DNA of 64,000 bases from Hevea brasiliensis (GCF_030052815.1 NC_079510.1:10487375-10551374); one strand, 5' to 3'. Positions 13,601-22,201 are shown, numbered from the stretch's first letter. Program-made: numbers and translations. The notes: a model not told the origin generated them from the sequence alone.

Positions 13601-13923
13601 TTTGAAAATACAGGGACTGAATAGTTAGTTTTATTAAAATACATGGATTAAATAGTAATTTTTTCCTTTAATCATTCACCATTTCGATGATTACATTCCA
13701 AATCATTGTTTTTGCAGGTTCCCATGTTTACGGCATCTGGTTTACGTGTTCGTTTTCTCAAGGCGAGTATTCTTAACTTAAAAGTTTGTAATGCCAATTT
13801 TGCTCCAAATATTCTGCATTGACCATGGGATATTTTGTGTAGGTATGGGAAAAAAGTGGGTACAACACAGTTGAGTGGGTCCGCTATATAACTAAAGCAG
13901 GCTCATATGAGATTAGGTGCTAG
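1688..13923 (+). CDS. AP2M: AP-2 complex subunit mu, C-terminal exons
   Basis: Medium subunit of the AP-2 clathrin adaptor, which selects cargo (YxxPhi signals) and binds PIP2 at the plasma membrane during endocytosis. Exons: 1688-1804, 9359-9449, 9527-9669, 11401-11515, 13718-13762, 13843-13923; all phases join without a break. They encode the last 196 residues, i.e. most of the mu-homology domain. Readable blocks include [73 protein letters not shown] and [13 protein letters not shown], ending in [16 protein letters not shown] and TAG. The Trp that lines the tyrosine-signal pocket in animal mu2 lies in EWVRYI. Length and sequence match the plant family closely, so the gene appears functional. 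Introns are 7554, 77, 1731, 2202 and 80 bp; the long ones are transposon-filled. The last intron has a GC donor. The N-terminal longin-like half is outside the window. Confidence 0.97.
2161..2180 (+). repeat. left TSD of the intronic LINE
   Basis: Twenty bases starting TTGTATTAACC match 8621-8640 at 17 of 20 positions. The two copies bracket the LINE-derived sequence. Confidence 0.7.
3649..3875. mobile_element. small MITE-like insertion in the LINE
   Basis: A 227-bp AT-rich segment breaks the LINE reading. Its ends are inverted: the left has CTCGTTTGGCATTG and the right, reverse-complemented, has GTCTGTTTGGCATCG. LINE-like sequence resumes afterwards. I found no convincing TSD, so the superfamily is left open. 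Confidence 0.5.
4222..4425 (+). repeat. 5' LTR of the copia element
   Basis: Begins TGTTGGAATA; ends CAATA where the 3' LTR has CAACA. Contains the promoter-like TATAAATAGGAAG near 4339. Confidence 0.93.
4426..4437 (+). promoter_or_regulatory. primer binding site (tRNA-iMet type)
   Basis: TGGTATAAGAGC directly after the 5' LTR matches the usual copia site TGGTATCAGAGC at 11 of 12 bases. Confidence 0.85.
4505..7800 (+). pseudogene. copia gag-pol pseudogene
   Basis: Polyprotein remnant split by frameshifts and stops. In order: a gag zinc-knuckle tail, [18 protein letters not shown], near 4847; a protease core with [11 protein letters not shown] near 5130, where the usual catalytic DSG has become GSG; the pre-integrase block WHRRLGHPS near 5527; integrase core traces, HSDVWGS and an AxxLINRMP region, at 5700-6190; RT N-terminus with [27 protein letters not shown] near 7019; then a deletion of the RT catalytic YVDD region; and RNase H with LFCDNEVAI and HIEIDRHFI at 7560-7660. 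The catalytic losses show it is dead. Confidence 0.92.
7801..7809 (+). promoter_or_regulatory. polypurine tract
   Basis: GAGGGGGAG lies immediately before the 3' LTR, where plus-strand DNA synthesis would be primed. Confidence 0.85.
7810..8019 (+). repeat. 3' LTR of the copia element
   Basis: Begins TGTTGGAATA and ends TTCAACA, followed by the TSD copy ATTAG. Confidence 0.93.
8020..8500 (+). repeat. tandem duplication of the LINE 3' segment
   Basis: The block starting ATTAGGAATGATCA and ending at GGGGAGACCTAAAACGAT occurs from 8020 and again from about 8303, a period near 283 bp. The CTAAGGTACAA start of the unit occurs at about 4140 and again at about 8220. The LINE tail therefore had two units before the copia element entered the first one. 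Confidence 0.8.
8621..8640 (+). repeat. right TSD of the intronic LINE
   Basis: Matches 2161-2180 at 17 of 20 bases and directly follows the ATT/TTG tail. Confidence 0.7.
8650..8755 (+). repeat. 53-bp tandem duplication
   Basis: Two near-identical copies, 8650-8702 and 8703-8755, starting ACTTATTGTGCTTAACAATG. Intronic, with no coding content. Confidence 0.92.
8756..9358 (+). other. AP2M intron, 3' part
   Basis: T-rich intronic sequence with a short TA run at 9297-9310 and an acceptor AG at 9357-9358. No other feature recognised. Confidence 0.7.
9889..9910. repeat. (CA)n microsatellite
   Basis: About eleven CA units in the 1731-bp AP2M intron. Confidence 0.85.
9961..10016. repeat. C12 tract followed by G-rich tract
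   Basis: Twelve C (9961-9972), a T-rich spacer, then GGGG, A and a run of about 20 G (9997-10016). It could fold as a hairpin or quadruplex, and its length is prone to sequencing error. Confidence 0.85.
10017..11400 (+). other. AP2M intron, no further feature
   Basis: Mixed-composition intronic DNA. 10160-10680 is less AT-rich than its surroundings and may be an old insertion, but no coding motif, LTR or TIR was recognised. A TTG run and T tract sit at 11313-11343 ahead of the acceptor. Confidence 0.5.
11613..12098 (+). mobile_element. foldback MITE copy 1 (Mutator-like)
   Basis: 486-bp element opening GGATAAATTTTAACAACTGT and closing in its inverted counterpart. The two halves are largely reverse-complementary, giving arms of roughly 240 bp. 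Perfect 10-bp TSD GTTTTGTTAA at 11603-11612 and 12099-12108. Long inverted repeats with 9-10 bp TSDs point to Mutator-like elements. No coding capacity. Confidence 0.9.
12314..13661. mobile_element. long-TIR element hosting MITE copy 2
   Basis: The left end (AATTGCTATTTGATCC) and the right end (reverse complement AATTACTATTTAATCC) begin inverted repeats over 100 bp long. Motifs such as TTTAGTCCCTATATTTTG recur within them. MITE copy 2 lies inside. No clear TSD, so the outer limits and superfamily are uncertain. Confidence 0.65.
12580..13065 (-). mobile_element. foldback MITE copy 2 (Mutator-like), inverted
   Basis: Same family as 11613-12098 but reversed: its left arm matches the right arm of copy 1. 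9-bp TSD TTATTTTTT at 12571-12579 and 13066-13074. Nested inside the 12314-13661 element. Confidence 0.88.
13763..13842 (+). other. GC-AG intron of AP2M
   Basis: The exon ends CTCAAG and the intron opens GCGAGT; the acceptor is TGTGTAG. Codon phase is right only with the GC donor: Lys joins Val of VWEKSGYN. The nearest GT, four bases on, would shift the frame. Confidence 0.9.
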
Positions 13924-14216
13924 AAACATGGAAACTCAATTGTGAGACTTTCTTGAGAGGAAACAGGGTTGATGGAGTTCTCTGCTCTCCATTCTTGCCA
14001 AGTTCAAAGAAACCATTGCATAGAAAATGCCTTGTTGACAAGAAAAATATGCAGCTGGGTTTCTTCTTGTGTTGATTCTTTTTTATTGCTGGTAGTGTTG
14101 TCAATATTATTGTTTTGGGTGAATATTGTTTGTGCTGTAAAGGCTAGTCCCTTGTTAGAGCAGGATAGTTTCTCTTTTCGTTTTTTTTTTATTCCTTCTA
14201 TATATATATATATATA
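13924..14216 (+). other. AP2M 3' UTR region
   Basis: Follows the TAG at 13921. Moderately T-rich, ending in a TA run at 14201-14216. Open frames here are not supported as genes. No single poly(A) signal stands out. Confidence 0.55.
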
Positions 14217-14589
14217 GCACAAAATCGGAAAAGCGGACATAGGAAAACGTGGAAAAAGATATGGAAAAATGGCATTTTAAAAATATAGGGAACGAAAAGG
14301 TGGGGAAACGTGTAAATATAAAAAATATAAGGGTATATATATATGTGTGTATGTGTGTTATAAAAGATGTTTAATAATAAATAAAGTCCAAATTAATATT
14401 TAAAATCAATTATAAATATACATATTTAGAAGCTTTATATTCATAAGAAAAAATATAAATTATTTCAGATTCAAATGTTAAAAAAAGAAAAGATAATAAA
14501 TTTATGACATTTTCTATATTGCATTGTCTTGTGCCTTATCTATATTTGTAGTTACATTTTTATTAAAAAAAAAAAACTCAAACTTTGGT
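14217..14589. other. intergenic, possible hAT terminal region
   Basis: Starts AGCACAAAATCGG, weakly similar to the reverse complement of the sequence ending at 19489 (AGCACAGAAATGG). These could be ends of the hAT element, but no matching 8-bp TSD was found. Otherwise AT-rich. Confidence 0.3.
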
Positions 14590-16206
14590 TTATCTCGCAA
14601 ACTCAAGAACTAACTCATCTTTTATGCTCTCAAATTCCTCGCAGCGAACATCTTATAATTTTGTTTTTTTATCATAATATTAAGAGGAGTTTATCGACAT
14701 AAGACAGTGATTATTATGGATAAAAATTAAGTCCTATGTATATTTTTGAGTTAATTTATTCCTTTTACATGAATGAATAAAAGAATAAATATTCTAATTT
14801 CTTTCATAACAAGAAAATGAAGTAGGTTGGCTAAGCAATTTAAAAGCTAACTGTTGAAGTAAAGGTGCATTAGAATTAAAACATGTTGATTTGTAGAATG
14901 CATGCTTCCAATAGAATCGAGGTATGTTAAAGGCTCACTTTTAAGAAAAAAAATTGTTAATTCATCATTTATTATAATTCGCTCATCTTTATTAGAAAAA
15001 AAAAAAAAAATCTTCCCAAAGTACTTAATTCTTTCAGTGGATATTTCTCTATACATACAAGGAGGTACTCTATTTTCTTCCTCTTGAAGTCATTTTTTCA
15101 CTGTAAAATCTTCAAAAACAAGAAAATAAATTTAAGAAATAAGAAAAAGTAAAAAAAAAAATTATGGAAAGAAGATGAGTATGTAATTTAGAAATTTACC
15201 TTGGATTTTAATGAATGAGCCAAATAATGAATGAAGTGTTGCGTTTTACCCAATGATTAATAAGAATTCAATGAACCATGTAATAGAAAGGAGAAAACTT
15301 ATTTGTTTGCTTTCCTTCATGATCAAAAATAATATTTTTCACTTTTTCAATTATAGAATTCCACAATTCATAAATCAAATGAAAGCATGGCTTGTATGTG
15401 TCACAAACTCTAATCATGTCATAAATGAAAACCGTAAAAGTAAGGATGTAATCAACCTTTTTCCCACTATTCCTCATCCACCACTTTGTCATGAGCAAAT
15501 CTAGCTTGGCCTTGGTCATCTTCTTAGTATTGTGCCCATTAATCACTCATAACCATTACTTCTGAAGAATGCTTAATGAGTTTAAATCTTTTAAGCATTA
15601 CAACAATAAAAGCAAAATGAGTGTCAGCAACTGAAAGTAACTTTAAGGGACTAAACCGATTGTAAATTGCAAGCCTTATGGAATGATTCATTATAAAATT
15701 CTGGATTTGCATAGCATTCCCATGAATTTCAGTGATACAATGACACACATCGTAAGTTTTCTGATTAGTTTCCATATTTTTTGTTGCACATATATTCTTG
15801 AAAGCAAGATTAAGAGTATGCAAAAGACAAGAAGTCCAATAAATATGTGAAAGCATTCCCTCAATGATTCTCCAGCACCCTTATAATTCGAAGCATTATC
15901 AATAATGACTTGTATCACTTTTTGATTACCAACCTCATTAATTACTTCCTTCAACAAATTAGCAATGAATTGCTTATCTTTCACTTCACCAAAACAATCT
16001 ACAGATTTGATAAACATAGGGCTAAACTAGAAAACAACCATAAAATTAATTAAAGGCCTTCTCTAGGGATCACTTCATCCATCACTCACAATGCTAACAC
16101 CTTTTTCTAACCAAGTGCTTTTAATAGGTTCAAGCAACCTTTCTACATTTGTCTTTTCTTGCTAAAGTAATATGGTTCTCATTTTGTCGTAACTAGGAGG
16201 TACATA

Positions 16207-16357
16207 TATAACACCCTAGGCAAATCCCACATCGGCAAAACACGGGAGAGATGCTGGGTTTATAAGTTGGTGGTTCGTAACCCCTAGTGACGCGTTTTAA
16301 AACCGTGAGGGCTTCGGCCCAGAGCGGACAATATCACTAGTAGGACGGGCCATTACA
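16207..16357 (+). repeat. TRIM LTR-A, first copy
   Basis: 151 bp; begins TATAACACCC (other copies TGTAACACCC) and ends CCATTACA. Contains CCCACATCGG and CCGTGAGGGCTTCGGCCC. Confidence 0.88.
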
Positions 16358-16361
16358 TTTG

Positions 16362-16374
16362 TGGTATCAGAGCC
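16362..16374 (+). promoter_or_regulatory. primer binding site (tRNA-iMet)
   Basis: TGGTATCAGAGCC, a few bases after LTR-A. A second copy lies at 16863-16875 after LTR-B. Confidence 0.88.
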
Positions 16375-16447
16375 GCTCTGTGTGCAACCTTGGGCGGTGG
16401 TGGGGCAAACCTCAGCGAGGACGCTGAGTCCCATAAGGGGGGTGGAT

Positions 16448-16598
16448 TGTAACACCCTAAGCAAATCAAACATCGGTAAAATACGGGAGAGATGCTAGGT
16501 TTATAAGTTGATAGTTCGTAACCTCTAATGACTCGTTTTAAAACCGTGAGGGCTTCGGCCCAGAGCGGACAATATCACTTGTAGGTCGGGCCATTACA
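16448..16598 (+). repeat. TRIM LTR-A, second copy
   Basis: 151 bp; begins TGTAACACCC after the purine tract ATAAGGGGGGTGGAT and ends CCATTACA, abutting LTR-B without its first bases. Confidence 0.88.
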
Positions 16599-16860
16599 AA
16601 TCCCACATCGGCAAAGCACGGGGATGGTCTTGGGTTCAAAAAGTAATGATATATAAAATGGGGAAACTAATTACTAGAGGCGCCTTTTGGTGGAATAGCC
16701 TGGAGAGTTGGAAGAACTCTAGGGTTAAGCGTGCTCGCTTGAGAGAAATCCTAGTATGGGTGACCTCCTGGGAAGTTCTCCATTCCACCTATGGGACAAA
16801 ACCGTGAGGCTTATGGCCAAAGCAAACAATTCAACTAGTGGTTGGTGTCCGATCGTTACA
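16599..16860 (+). repeat. TRIM LTR-B, 5'-truncated copy
   Basis: Starts at AATCCCACATCGG, lacking about 16 bp of the LTR start, and ends GATCGTTACA. Includes the 5S-like domain. Confidence 0.85.
16714..16781 (+). other. 5S rRNA-like domain in LTR-B
   Basis: GGGTTAAGCGTGCTCGCTT resembles the 5S A-box region and TATGGGTGACCTCCTGGGAA the intermediate element and C-box. This is the hallmark of Cassandra TRIM LTRs. It is not a 5S gene: the 5' part is absent. Confidence 0.85.
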
Positions 16861-16943
16861 ATTGGTATCAGAGCCGCTCACGTGTCCTCTTGAGCGATGG
16901 TGGGACAAGCCTCAGCGAGGACGCTGAGTCCCGAAAAGGGGGG

Positions 16944-17223
16944 AGAAAGGTCCCTTAGGCAAATCCTACATCGGCAAAGCATAGAGATAGTCTTGGGTTC
17001 AAAAAGTAATGATATATAAAATGGGGGAACTAATCACTAGAGGCGCATTTTGGTGGAATGGCCTGGAGAGTTGGAAGAACTCTAGGGTTAAGCGTGCTCG
17101 CTTAAAAGAAATCCTAGGATAGGTGACCTCCTGGGAAGTTCTCCATTCCACCTATAGGACAAAACCGTGAGGCTTATGGCCAAAGCGGACAATTCCTCTA
17201 GTGGTTAGAGCCCGATCGTTACA
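16944..17223 (+). repeat. TRIM LTR-B, 3' copy
   Basis: About 280 bp, very similar to 16599-16860, ending GATCGTTACA before the TSD copy ACATA. Its start GAAAGGTCCC is diverged from TGTAACACCC. Confidence 0.85.
17075..17143 (+). other. 5S rRNA-like domain, second copy
   Basis: Same 5S-derived segment in the 3' LTR-B, with GGATAGGTGACCTCCTGGGA preserved. Confidence 0.83.
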
Positions 17224-17639
17224 ACATAACCACCTAACGCATGATTAGCAGCAAAGGAATAAGAACTCATATAATAAGGGTTTCTAGCAAAATTAAAATG
17301 TAGACTCCTAGTGTAAAATATTCTAGCAATCTTTACATCTAATTAAGCTCTAGTTTGCAAGTGAAAAGCTCTATCAAGAGGAGAATCATTAACTCTTTTT
17401 CTCTTTAAAGCTGCTGAAATACTTGGTTCAGCTATATTCAATGAAGAAACAAAAGTTATACTAATATGCAAAGAAACTCGTCTAGATTGTGAATTGGTAA
17501 TTATATTTGTTACCTCATCTTTTTGTTTTCTCATTTTAGAAATACTCTCATTCCCTACTTTTTTATACACATTAATCCCTTTGTTAGTGATTTTCAATAA
17601 ATGAGTTATCACTCTAGTATAAGTCCTTGGCTTTCTTAT

Positions 17640-18126
17640 GGATAAATTTCAACAATTGTCTCTAAACTTATATAATTGCAACACTACAGTCCTTTAACTT
17701 TAAAATGTAACATAAAACCCCATAAACTTTCAAATTTTACACAGTAAAATCTCTCTGACTTTCAATTACTGATTTTTCAGTTAGAAACTGATGTGAATAG
17801 CTCCCGCATGACACTTAGTCAATATTTCTCTCTCCTCTTTTATGCAAAGTATAAAATTATTCTCTTTACACTTGAAAAATTATTCTGTCTATAGAGAGAA
17901 AAATGACTCAATTTACACATGGTTTGAGAGAGAAAAGAAAAATACTAACTAAGTTTCATGCTGGAACTATCCAGGTCAGCATCTAACTGAAAAACTAGTA
18001 ATTGAAGGTTAGAGGGATTTTATTATACAAAATTTAAAAGTTGATGGGTTTTATGTTACATTTTTAAAATGAGAGACTGTAATGTTACAACTAAATAAGT
18101 TCAGGGACAATTGTCAAAATTTATCC
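17640..18126 (+). mobile_element. foldback MITE copy 3 (Mutator-like)
   Basis: Same family as 11613-12098. TSD GCTTTCTTAT (17630-17639) and GCTTTCATAT (18127-18136), 9 of 10 matching. It separates the BED-finger remnant from the rest of the hAT pseudogene. Confidence 0.9.
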
Positions 18127-18290
18127 GCTTTCATATCCACCAAAATTACATATCCATTTAAAATTACCCTCTTCTCCAATTTTCTCAAGTTCAGTCACAT
18201 ATCTCTGCAAAGAGTTGAATTCTTTCTCCCTAGTTCTTGAGGAAATGACGCTAGTACTATTTGCTTGAATAATCCATTCAAATATTGTCC

Positions 18291-19124
18291 TATAAAAATG
18301 ACAAAAAAAAATGCAACTTCACACAATTTACAAATTATTCAAACAAATTATATACTAAAGATTAAAACACAATACAAATTATATATTAAAAGATTAAGGA
18401 ATTAAACAATATAATTGAATATGTTAACTATAAAAATTATTACAAAAAATTTTAATATATAATATAACTAAACATAAAACAAATTGAATTAAACAAATTA
18501 CATATAAATTATTATAAAAACATAAAATATATTAATATAACTATAGATTACATATTCTTTTTATTGCACAAAATTTTAATGTTGGAATTTTTTATTTATT
18601 ATTAATTAGAATTTAAACTTGAAATCTATAATTTTAAAGGCAACTTTAAATATATATTTATATTTGTCTTTAATTTCCCTTAAAACTTTGATTGTAAAAA
18701 TATGGAAAATCTTGGAAATTTTTAGTGAATTTGGGAAAAAATTTATTTATGACAACTCTTCAAATTTCATTTGAGAAAAATCTAATTATGGCACATACAT
18801 TTAGAGAGAAAATTGATATTAAATGTTACAAAATTGTGGTTAATTTGTGGAAATTTTTTTATAAATTTGTTTTATAGAGAAATTAAAAAAAGGAAAATTA
18901 ATAAAAAGGAAAATAATGAATTAAATGATAGGAAAAAAAAGTAATTAATTCTAAGCAAATATATACATAATTTCTTCCCGTATAAATGATAAACCAAATA
19001 TCCAACCAAACCAAATTAGATTAAAAAACTCAAACCAATCAAACTCATTCCAATATAAAATCCAATCAAACAATCGAGATAAACAAAACCCAATCAAACA
19101 ATTAGTACAATAGGACATCAGGGA
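18291..19124. other. AT-rich intergenic DNA
   Basis: Low-complexity A/T sequence. No gene, LTR or clear repeat recognised. Confidence 0.6.
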
Positions 19125-19242
19125 ATGGAGAAGCACGAAGGCCGCGAGATAAGGAAAAGGCAAAGAAGAGATCCGTCACCTGTGCCGTCACTACCAACTG
19201 TCGTTTCTGCCATCGATCTCCTCTACACTGCACTGTTAGGTA
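19125..19242 (+). other. GC-richer island, possible orphan exon
   Basis: An ATG in good context opens a basic 39-residue stretch (KRQRRDPSPVPSLPTVVSA) that reaches a donor-like GTAAGT at 19241. The composition contrasts with its surroundings. No family recognised and no second exon found. It could instead be 5' UTR of the hAT unit on the minus strand. Confidence 0.3.
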
Positions 19243-19384
19243 AGTTCTTTGATCTTGTCCTCCTCCTCCTTCTGCTTTTATGTCTTCTGTTCAGTGTGAT
19301 GTGTTGTGAACCTTGCGATGAGCGCAACTTCTATTTGCGTTTTTAACCTACTTTTTTTTTTAAAGAAATGCTAGAAACGCAAAT

Positions 19385-19503
19385 ATGATTTGTAGTATTT
19401 TTGGAAATGGCTCGGAAACATCTCCGAGCCATGTCTCGTTTCCGTATCGGAAACGTTTAGAACCTTGGGAAACGCTATCCAGTGCCATTTCTGTGCTTCG
19501 TAG
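19385..19503. other. GGAAACG-rich segment with perfect hairpin
   Basis: GGCTCGGA, a 6-base loop and TCCGAGCC (19410-19431) form an 8-bp perfect stem. GGAAACG/CGTTTCC motifs recur nearby. This may be a subterminal region of a DNA transposon. Confidence 0.4.
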
Positions 19504-19504
19504 C

Positions 19505-19506
<2 letters not shown>

Positions 19507-19568
<62 letters not shown>
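19507..19568. repeat. (TTA)n microsatellite
   Basis: About twenty TTA units; predicted Tyr or Asn runs here are artefacts. Confidence 0.95.
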
Positions 19569-19570
<2 letters not shown>

Positions 19571-20439
19571 ACAAATATTTGTTGCCTTTTGCCACTATTT
19601 TTTTTAATTTTTAATTGATGAAATTATAAATCCAGTGTACTTGAGTTCTTTATCTAGTGCATGTTTGGTTTGCTGGATTTGAATTTGGGCCAAATATTTT
19701 GATTGGAAGCCTCAAATTAATTTAGAGGATCAAAAAATAAAGATTTAAAATAATTAGTATTTCAAACTTCCAAAGCTCTTCGCACGATCCTCCTAATACT
19801 TCTCGTTGATTTCTCTCATTGTCCCTACCTCTCTTTCTCTCTTTGTCATTTTTCTCTCTTCGTCATTATCCTCTTTTTTTATTAGTGGCTCACTATCTCT
19901 ATTGCATTTGCTTTTGCTCATCTTATTTAATTTATTTTTAAAATTTGAAGAACTTACTTATTCGATAAAGGGCTAATTTGATTTATTTTTAAAGTTTGAA
20001 AGATTTATTTGATCTTTTTTAAAATTTGAAAGATTTGTTCAGACCTTAAAAAAGTTAAAGGATTTATGTGACTATTGGCTCATATTTAGCTTTTTATTTA
20101 AATGTGTTCTTTATTTGCTCTTGAATAAATACAAAGAATCAATATTATAACTTAAACTCCATAAGAACTATTGGTATTGACTTATTGGCAAGCATATTAT
20201 CAAATCTAAATCTACCCACCTTATTTTTAGGACAATCATGTGGTGCCTAATACTTTGTCGACATGCATAAAGACTCCAAACCTTGGACCTTTGGCATAGA
20301 AGCATTAATTTAGGACATTGAGAAAATAAAATATGTTTTCTCTAATCTCCCTCATAATTAGAATGACGACTCTTCGTTTTTCTTATTTTGGTGGAATTTC
20401 CTAACAACCACAAAGATATTAATAATTGTTTTCAGTAGA
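19569..20439. other. intergenic, nothing recognised
   Basis: T-rich sequence with short CTCTTT runs; no gene or mobile-element signature seen. Confidence 0.5.
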
Positions 20440-20800
20440 AATAGTGGCACATGACGTTAAGAGCTGTCAAATTAAATGTGCTCAAGTTGGAGTAACATAA
20501 GGATAGGTGACCTATTGTGAATCATAGTAGGTTTTTGGATTGGAGTCTCAAGAGGATTGTTGAGGGGAAGATTTTTGGTCATATAAGTATCGAATGATTG
20601 TGAAGCCCTTATACCTACTTGCAACATATAAGATGTGAGGCTCTGTAATGCTTTAAAGATGGTGTGTCTTTACCATTAGTAATTGCTTTTGGTTGAAATG
20701 ATTGGACATGATCCTAAGGAGTCCTAGATTAAATGTGCTTGGGTTGGAGCAGCGTAAGAATAAGCAACTCATTAAGAAGCTATCAATAGCTCTCACTCTA
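20440..20800 (+). mobile_element. decayed 5S-bearing repeat pair (Cassandra-like)
   Basis: Two related segments about 245 bp apart. 20481-20530 has AATTAAATGTGCTCAAGTTG, then AAGGATAGGTGACCTATTG. 20728-20775 has GATTAAATGTGCTTGGGTTG. Both align with the 5S A-box to C-box region. The spacing suits a decayed short-LTR pair, but LTR ends and TSD are not visible. Confidence 0.5.
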
Positions 20801-21505
20801 AAATCGTCTTGCTAGTTACTTTCTAATCTTAATTTGCTTTACGAGAATGGCCATGAGAGGGCTTAGAATAGCCTTGTTGCAATCTCCATCTAGTGGTTTT
20901 ACAAGTGGAGGAATGTTTCAATTTTTTGCTAGAGTAGAGACTGAAGTGGTGTACAAAAAGAATTTTGACTCACTATGCACAGCAAGTTGACCAAAGTTGG
21001 AGGAATGGCACAACTATAATTGAGGATAGTGGGTATGTGGAGAAGCTTGCATGATGGTAGTTCCTTCTTGTGGATTATGTCAAGATTAATACAATTGGTT
21101 GCTCTAAGGATAACCCAAATTTAGCTAAGATTATGGTTTTAATTTAGGTATCACTTTGGGAGATGACTAGGTGGATTTATTATGAACATCAGACATCGTA
21201 CAACTATTGAGGCTAATTTATGGGATGCCCTTAAAGGGCTAATGATGGGCTGAAATAAGGAATTTAGAAGGGTAACATCGAAGTTTGACTCAAATCTAGA
21301 GGCTGCTTACTCTCAAATGTTGCAACAGGATTAATGTGTTAATGTGGTTCATATGTTTAAAAAGGCATAGAAGACTACCTTTTAGGTTTGTAATAGCTTC
21401 TATTTGATGATATTACAAGTCTATTGGGCATATATGCTCCCTTATCTAATTTTTCTTATGGGTTTTATTAAATGGCACATCCCGCCCATTTACAATTACA
21501 AAAAC

Positions 21506-21542
<37 letters not shown>

Positions 21543-21756
21543 TCTCTCTCCTCCAAGTTGTTATTTCATCTGACTCCACCAATCACAAAGCTTGTTGAGA
21601 GGCATGTCAAGGGTTTGTTAGTTTTGGCCTTTCTTCTTCACGTTGAACCTTGAATCAATAGCGCTACTGGTTCATATCAATAATCCCCTCCTCATGATTC
21701 CTTGTCCTCGAGAAATCTAATTTTGCTGCAAATTTCCAAGAAGCATTTGCAAGAAA
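20801..21756. other. intergenic with (CT)n microsatellite
   Basis: No gene recognised. A CT microsatellite, interrupted once by TG, occupies 21506-21552. Confidence 0.6.
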
Positions 21757-22133
21757 ATGACTTTTGATGAAAAATATATAGAAATTAGATTATATTTATG
21801 ATAATTGAAATGTAACAAAAGGTTTTTAAAAAATAATATAAAAATTACAATATATATATATATAGCAAATATAATAGTTATTATTAATTTAAAAACTTAA
21901 AAAATTATAGAAATGATGTTTAAATAAAAAAATACAATGATTTGATAAATTAAAAGGAAAATTTAAAATTAAAAAAATATAAAACCGTAAAACCATAAAC
22001 TTGTAAAATTGTATTATTTTTTATCAGATTTTACTATTTAAAATCATGATTTTATCTCGATTTTACTTGATTTTGATTTTATATATGTTTTTGACTCGTA
22101 AAATCAGATGAGTCGACTCGCGATTTTAACAAT
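21757..22133 (+). repeat. dispersed AT-rich repeat, copy 1
   Basis: Holds ATATAGAAATTAGATTATA, TGATTTGATAAATTAAAAGG and TTTACTATTTAAAATCATGA. These recur in reverse complement at 33478-33841 in the same order. Non-coding; family unknown, possibly a MITE. Confidence 0.65.
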
Positions 22134-22201
22134 AATGATAGGTGGCCATCAAATATATTATTACCTTCTTAAGGACAACTAGCTTTGTGGCCATCATCCG
22201 T

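Larger units (their letters stand above)
16207..17223 (+). mobile_element. composite Cassandra-like TRIM in the hAT pseudogene
   Basis: Order: LTR-A 16207-16357, internal 16358-16447, LTR-A 16448-16598, truncated LTR-B 16599-16860, internal 16861-16943, LTR-B 16944-17223. Both internal parts start with the primer site TGGTATCAGAGCC, share GCGAGGACGCTGAGTCCC and end in a purine tract AAGGGGGG. LTR-B carries a 5S rRNA-like domain; LTR-A does not. One 5-bp TSD, ACATA (16202-16206 and 17224-17228), flanks the whole block. Removing the block and one TSD restores the host hAT frame (GGYVPPSYDK on the minus strand), which confirms the boundaries. No coding capacity. Confidence 0.9.
14590..18290 (-). 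pseudogene. hAT (BED/DUF659) transposase-like pseudogene
   Basis: Read on the minus strand. Near 18130-18290 is a degenerate BED finger (FKWICNFGGY). 17343-17612 holds THLLKITNKGINVYKKV, then KRKRVNDSPLDRAF. About 16020-16205 holds EKTNVERLLEPIKSTWLEKG. 15691-16017 holds FIKSVDCFGEVKDKQFIANL, then VIQVIIDNASNYKGAGES, the DUF659/RNase H-like fold. 15539-15856 holds HTLNLAFKNICA, LLSVADTHFA and VMLKRFKLIK. 15268-15546 holds KVDYILTFTVFIYDMIRVCD. Traces of the C-terminal dimerisation region extend to about 14590. Several frameshifts and stops break it. It is also interrupted by a MITE (17640-18126) and a composite TRIM (16207-17223). I infer the remains of a domesticated or mobile hAT gene. Confidence 0.88.

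Noticed and set aside
16714..17143. 5S rRNA genes
   Set aside because: Only the A-box to C-box half is present, and it is embedded in LTRs; these are Cassandra-like domains, not functional 5S genes.
19371..19618. Poly-Asn and poly-Tyr frames on the two strands
   Set aside because: Direct translation of the (TTA)n microsatellite.
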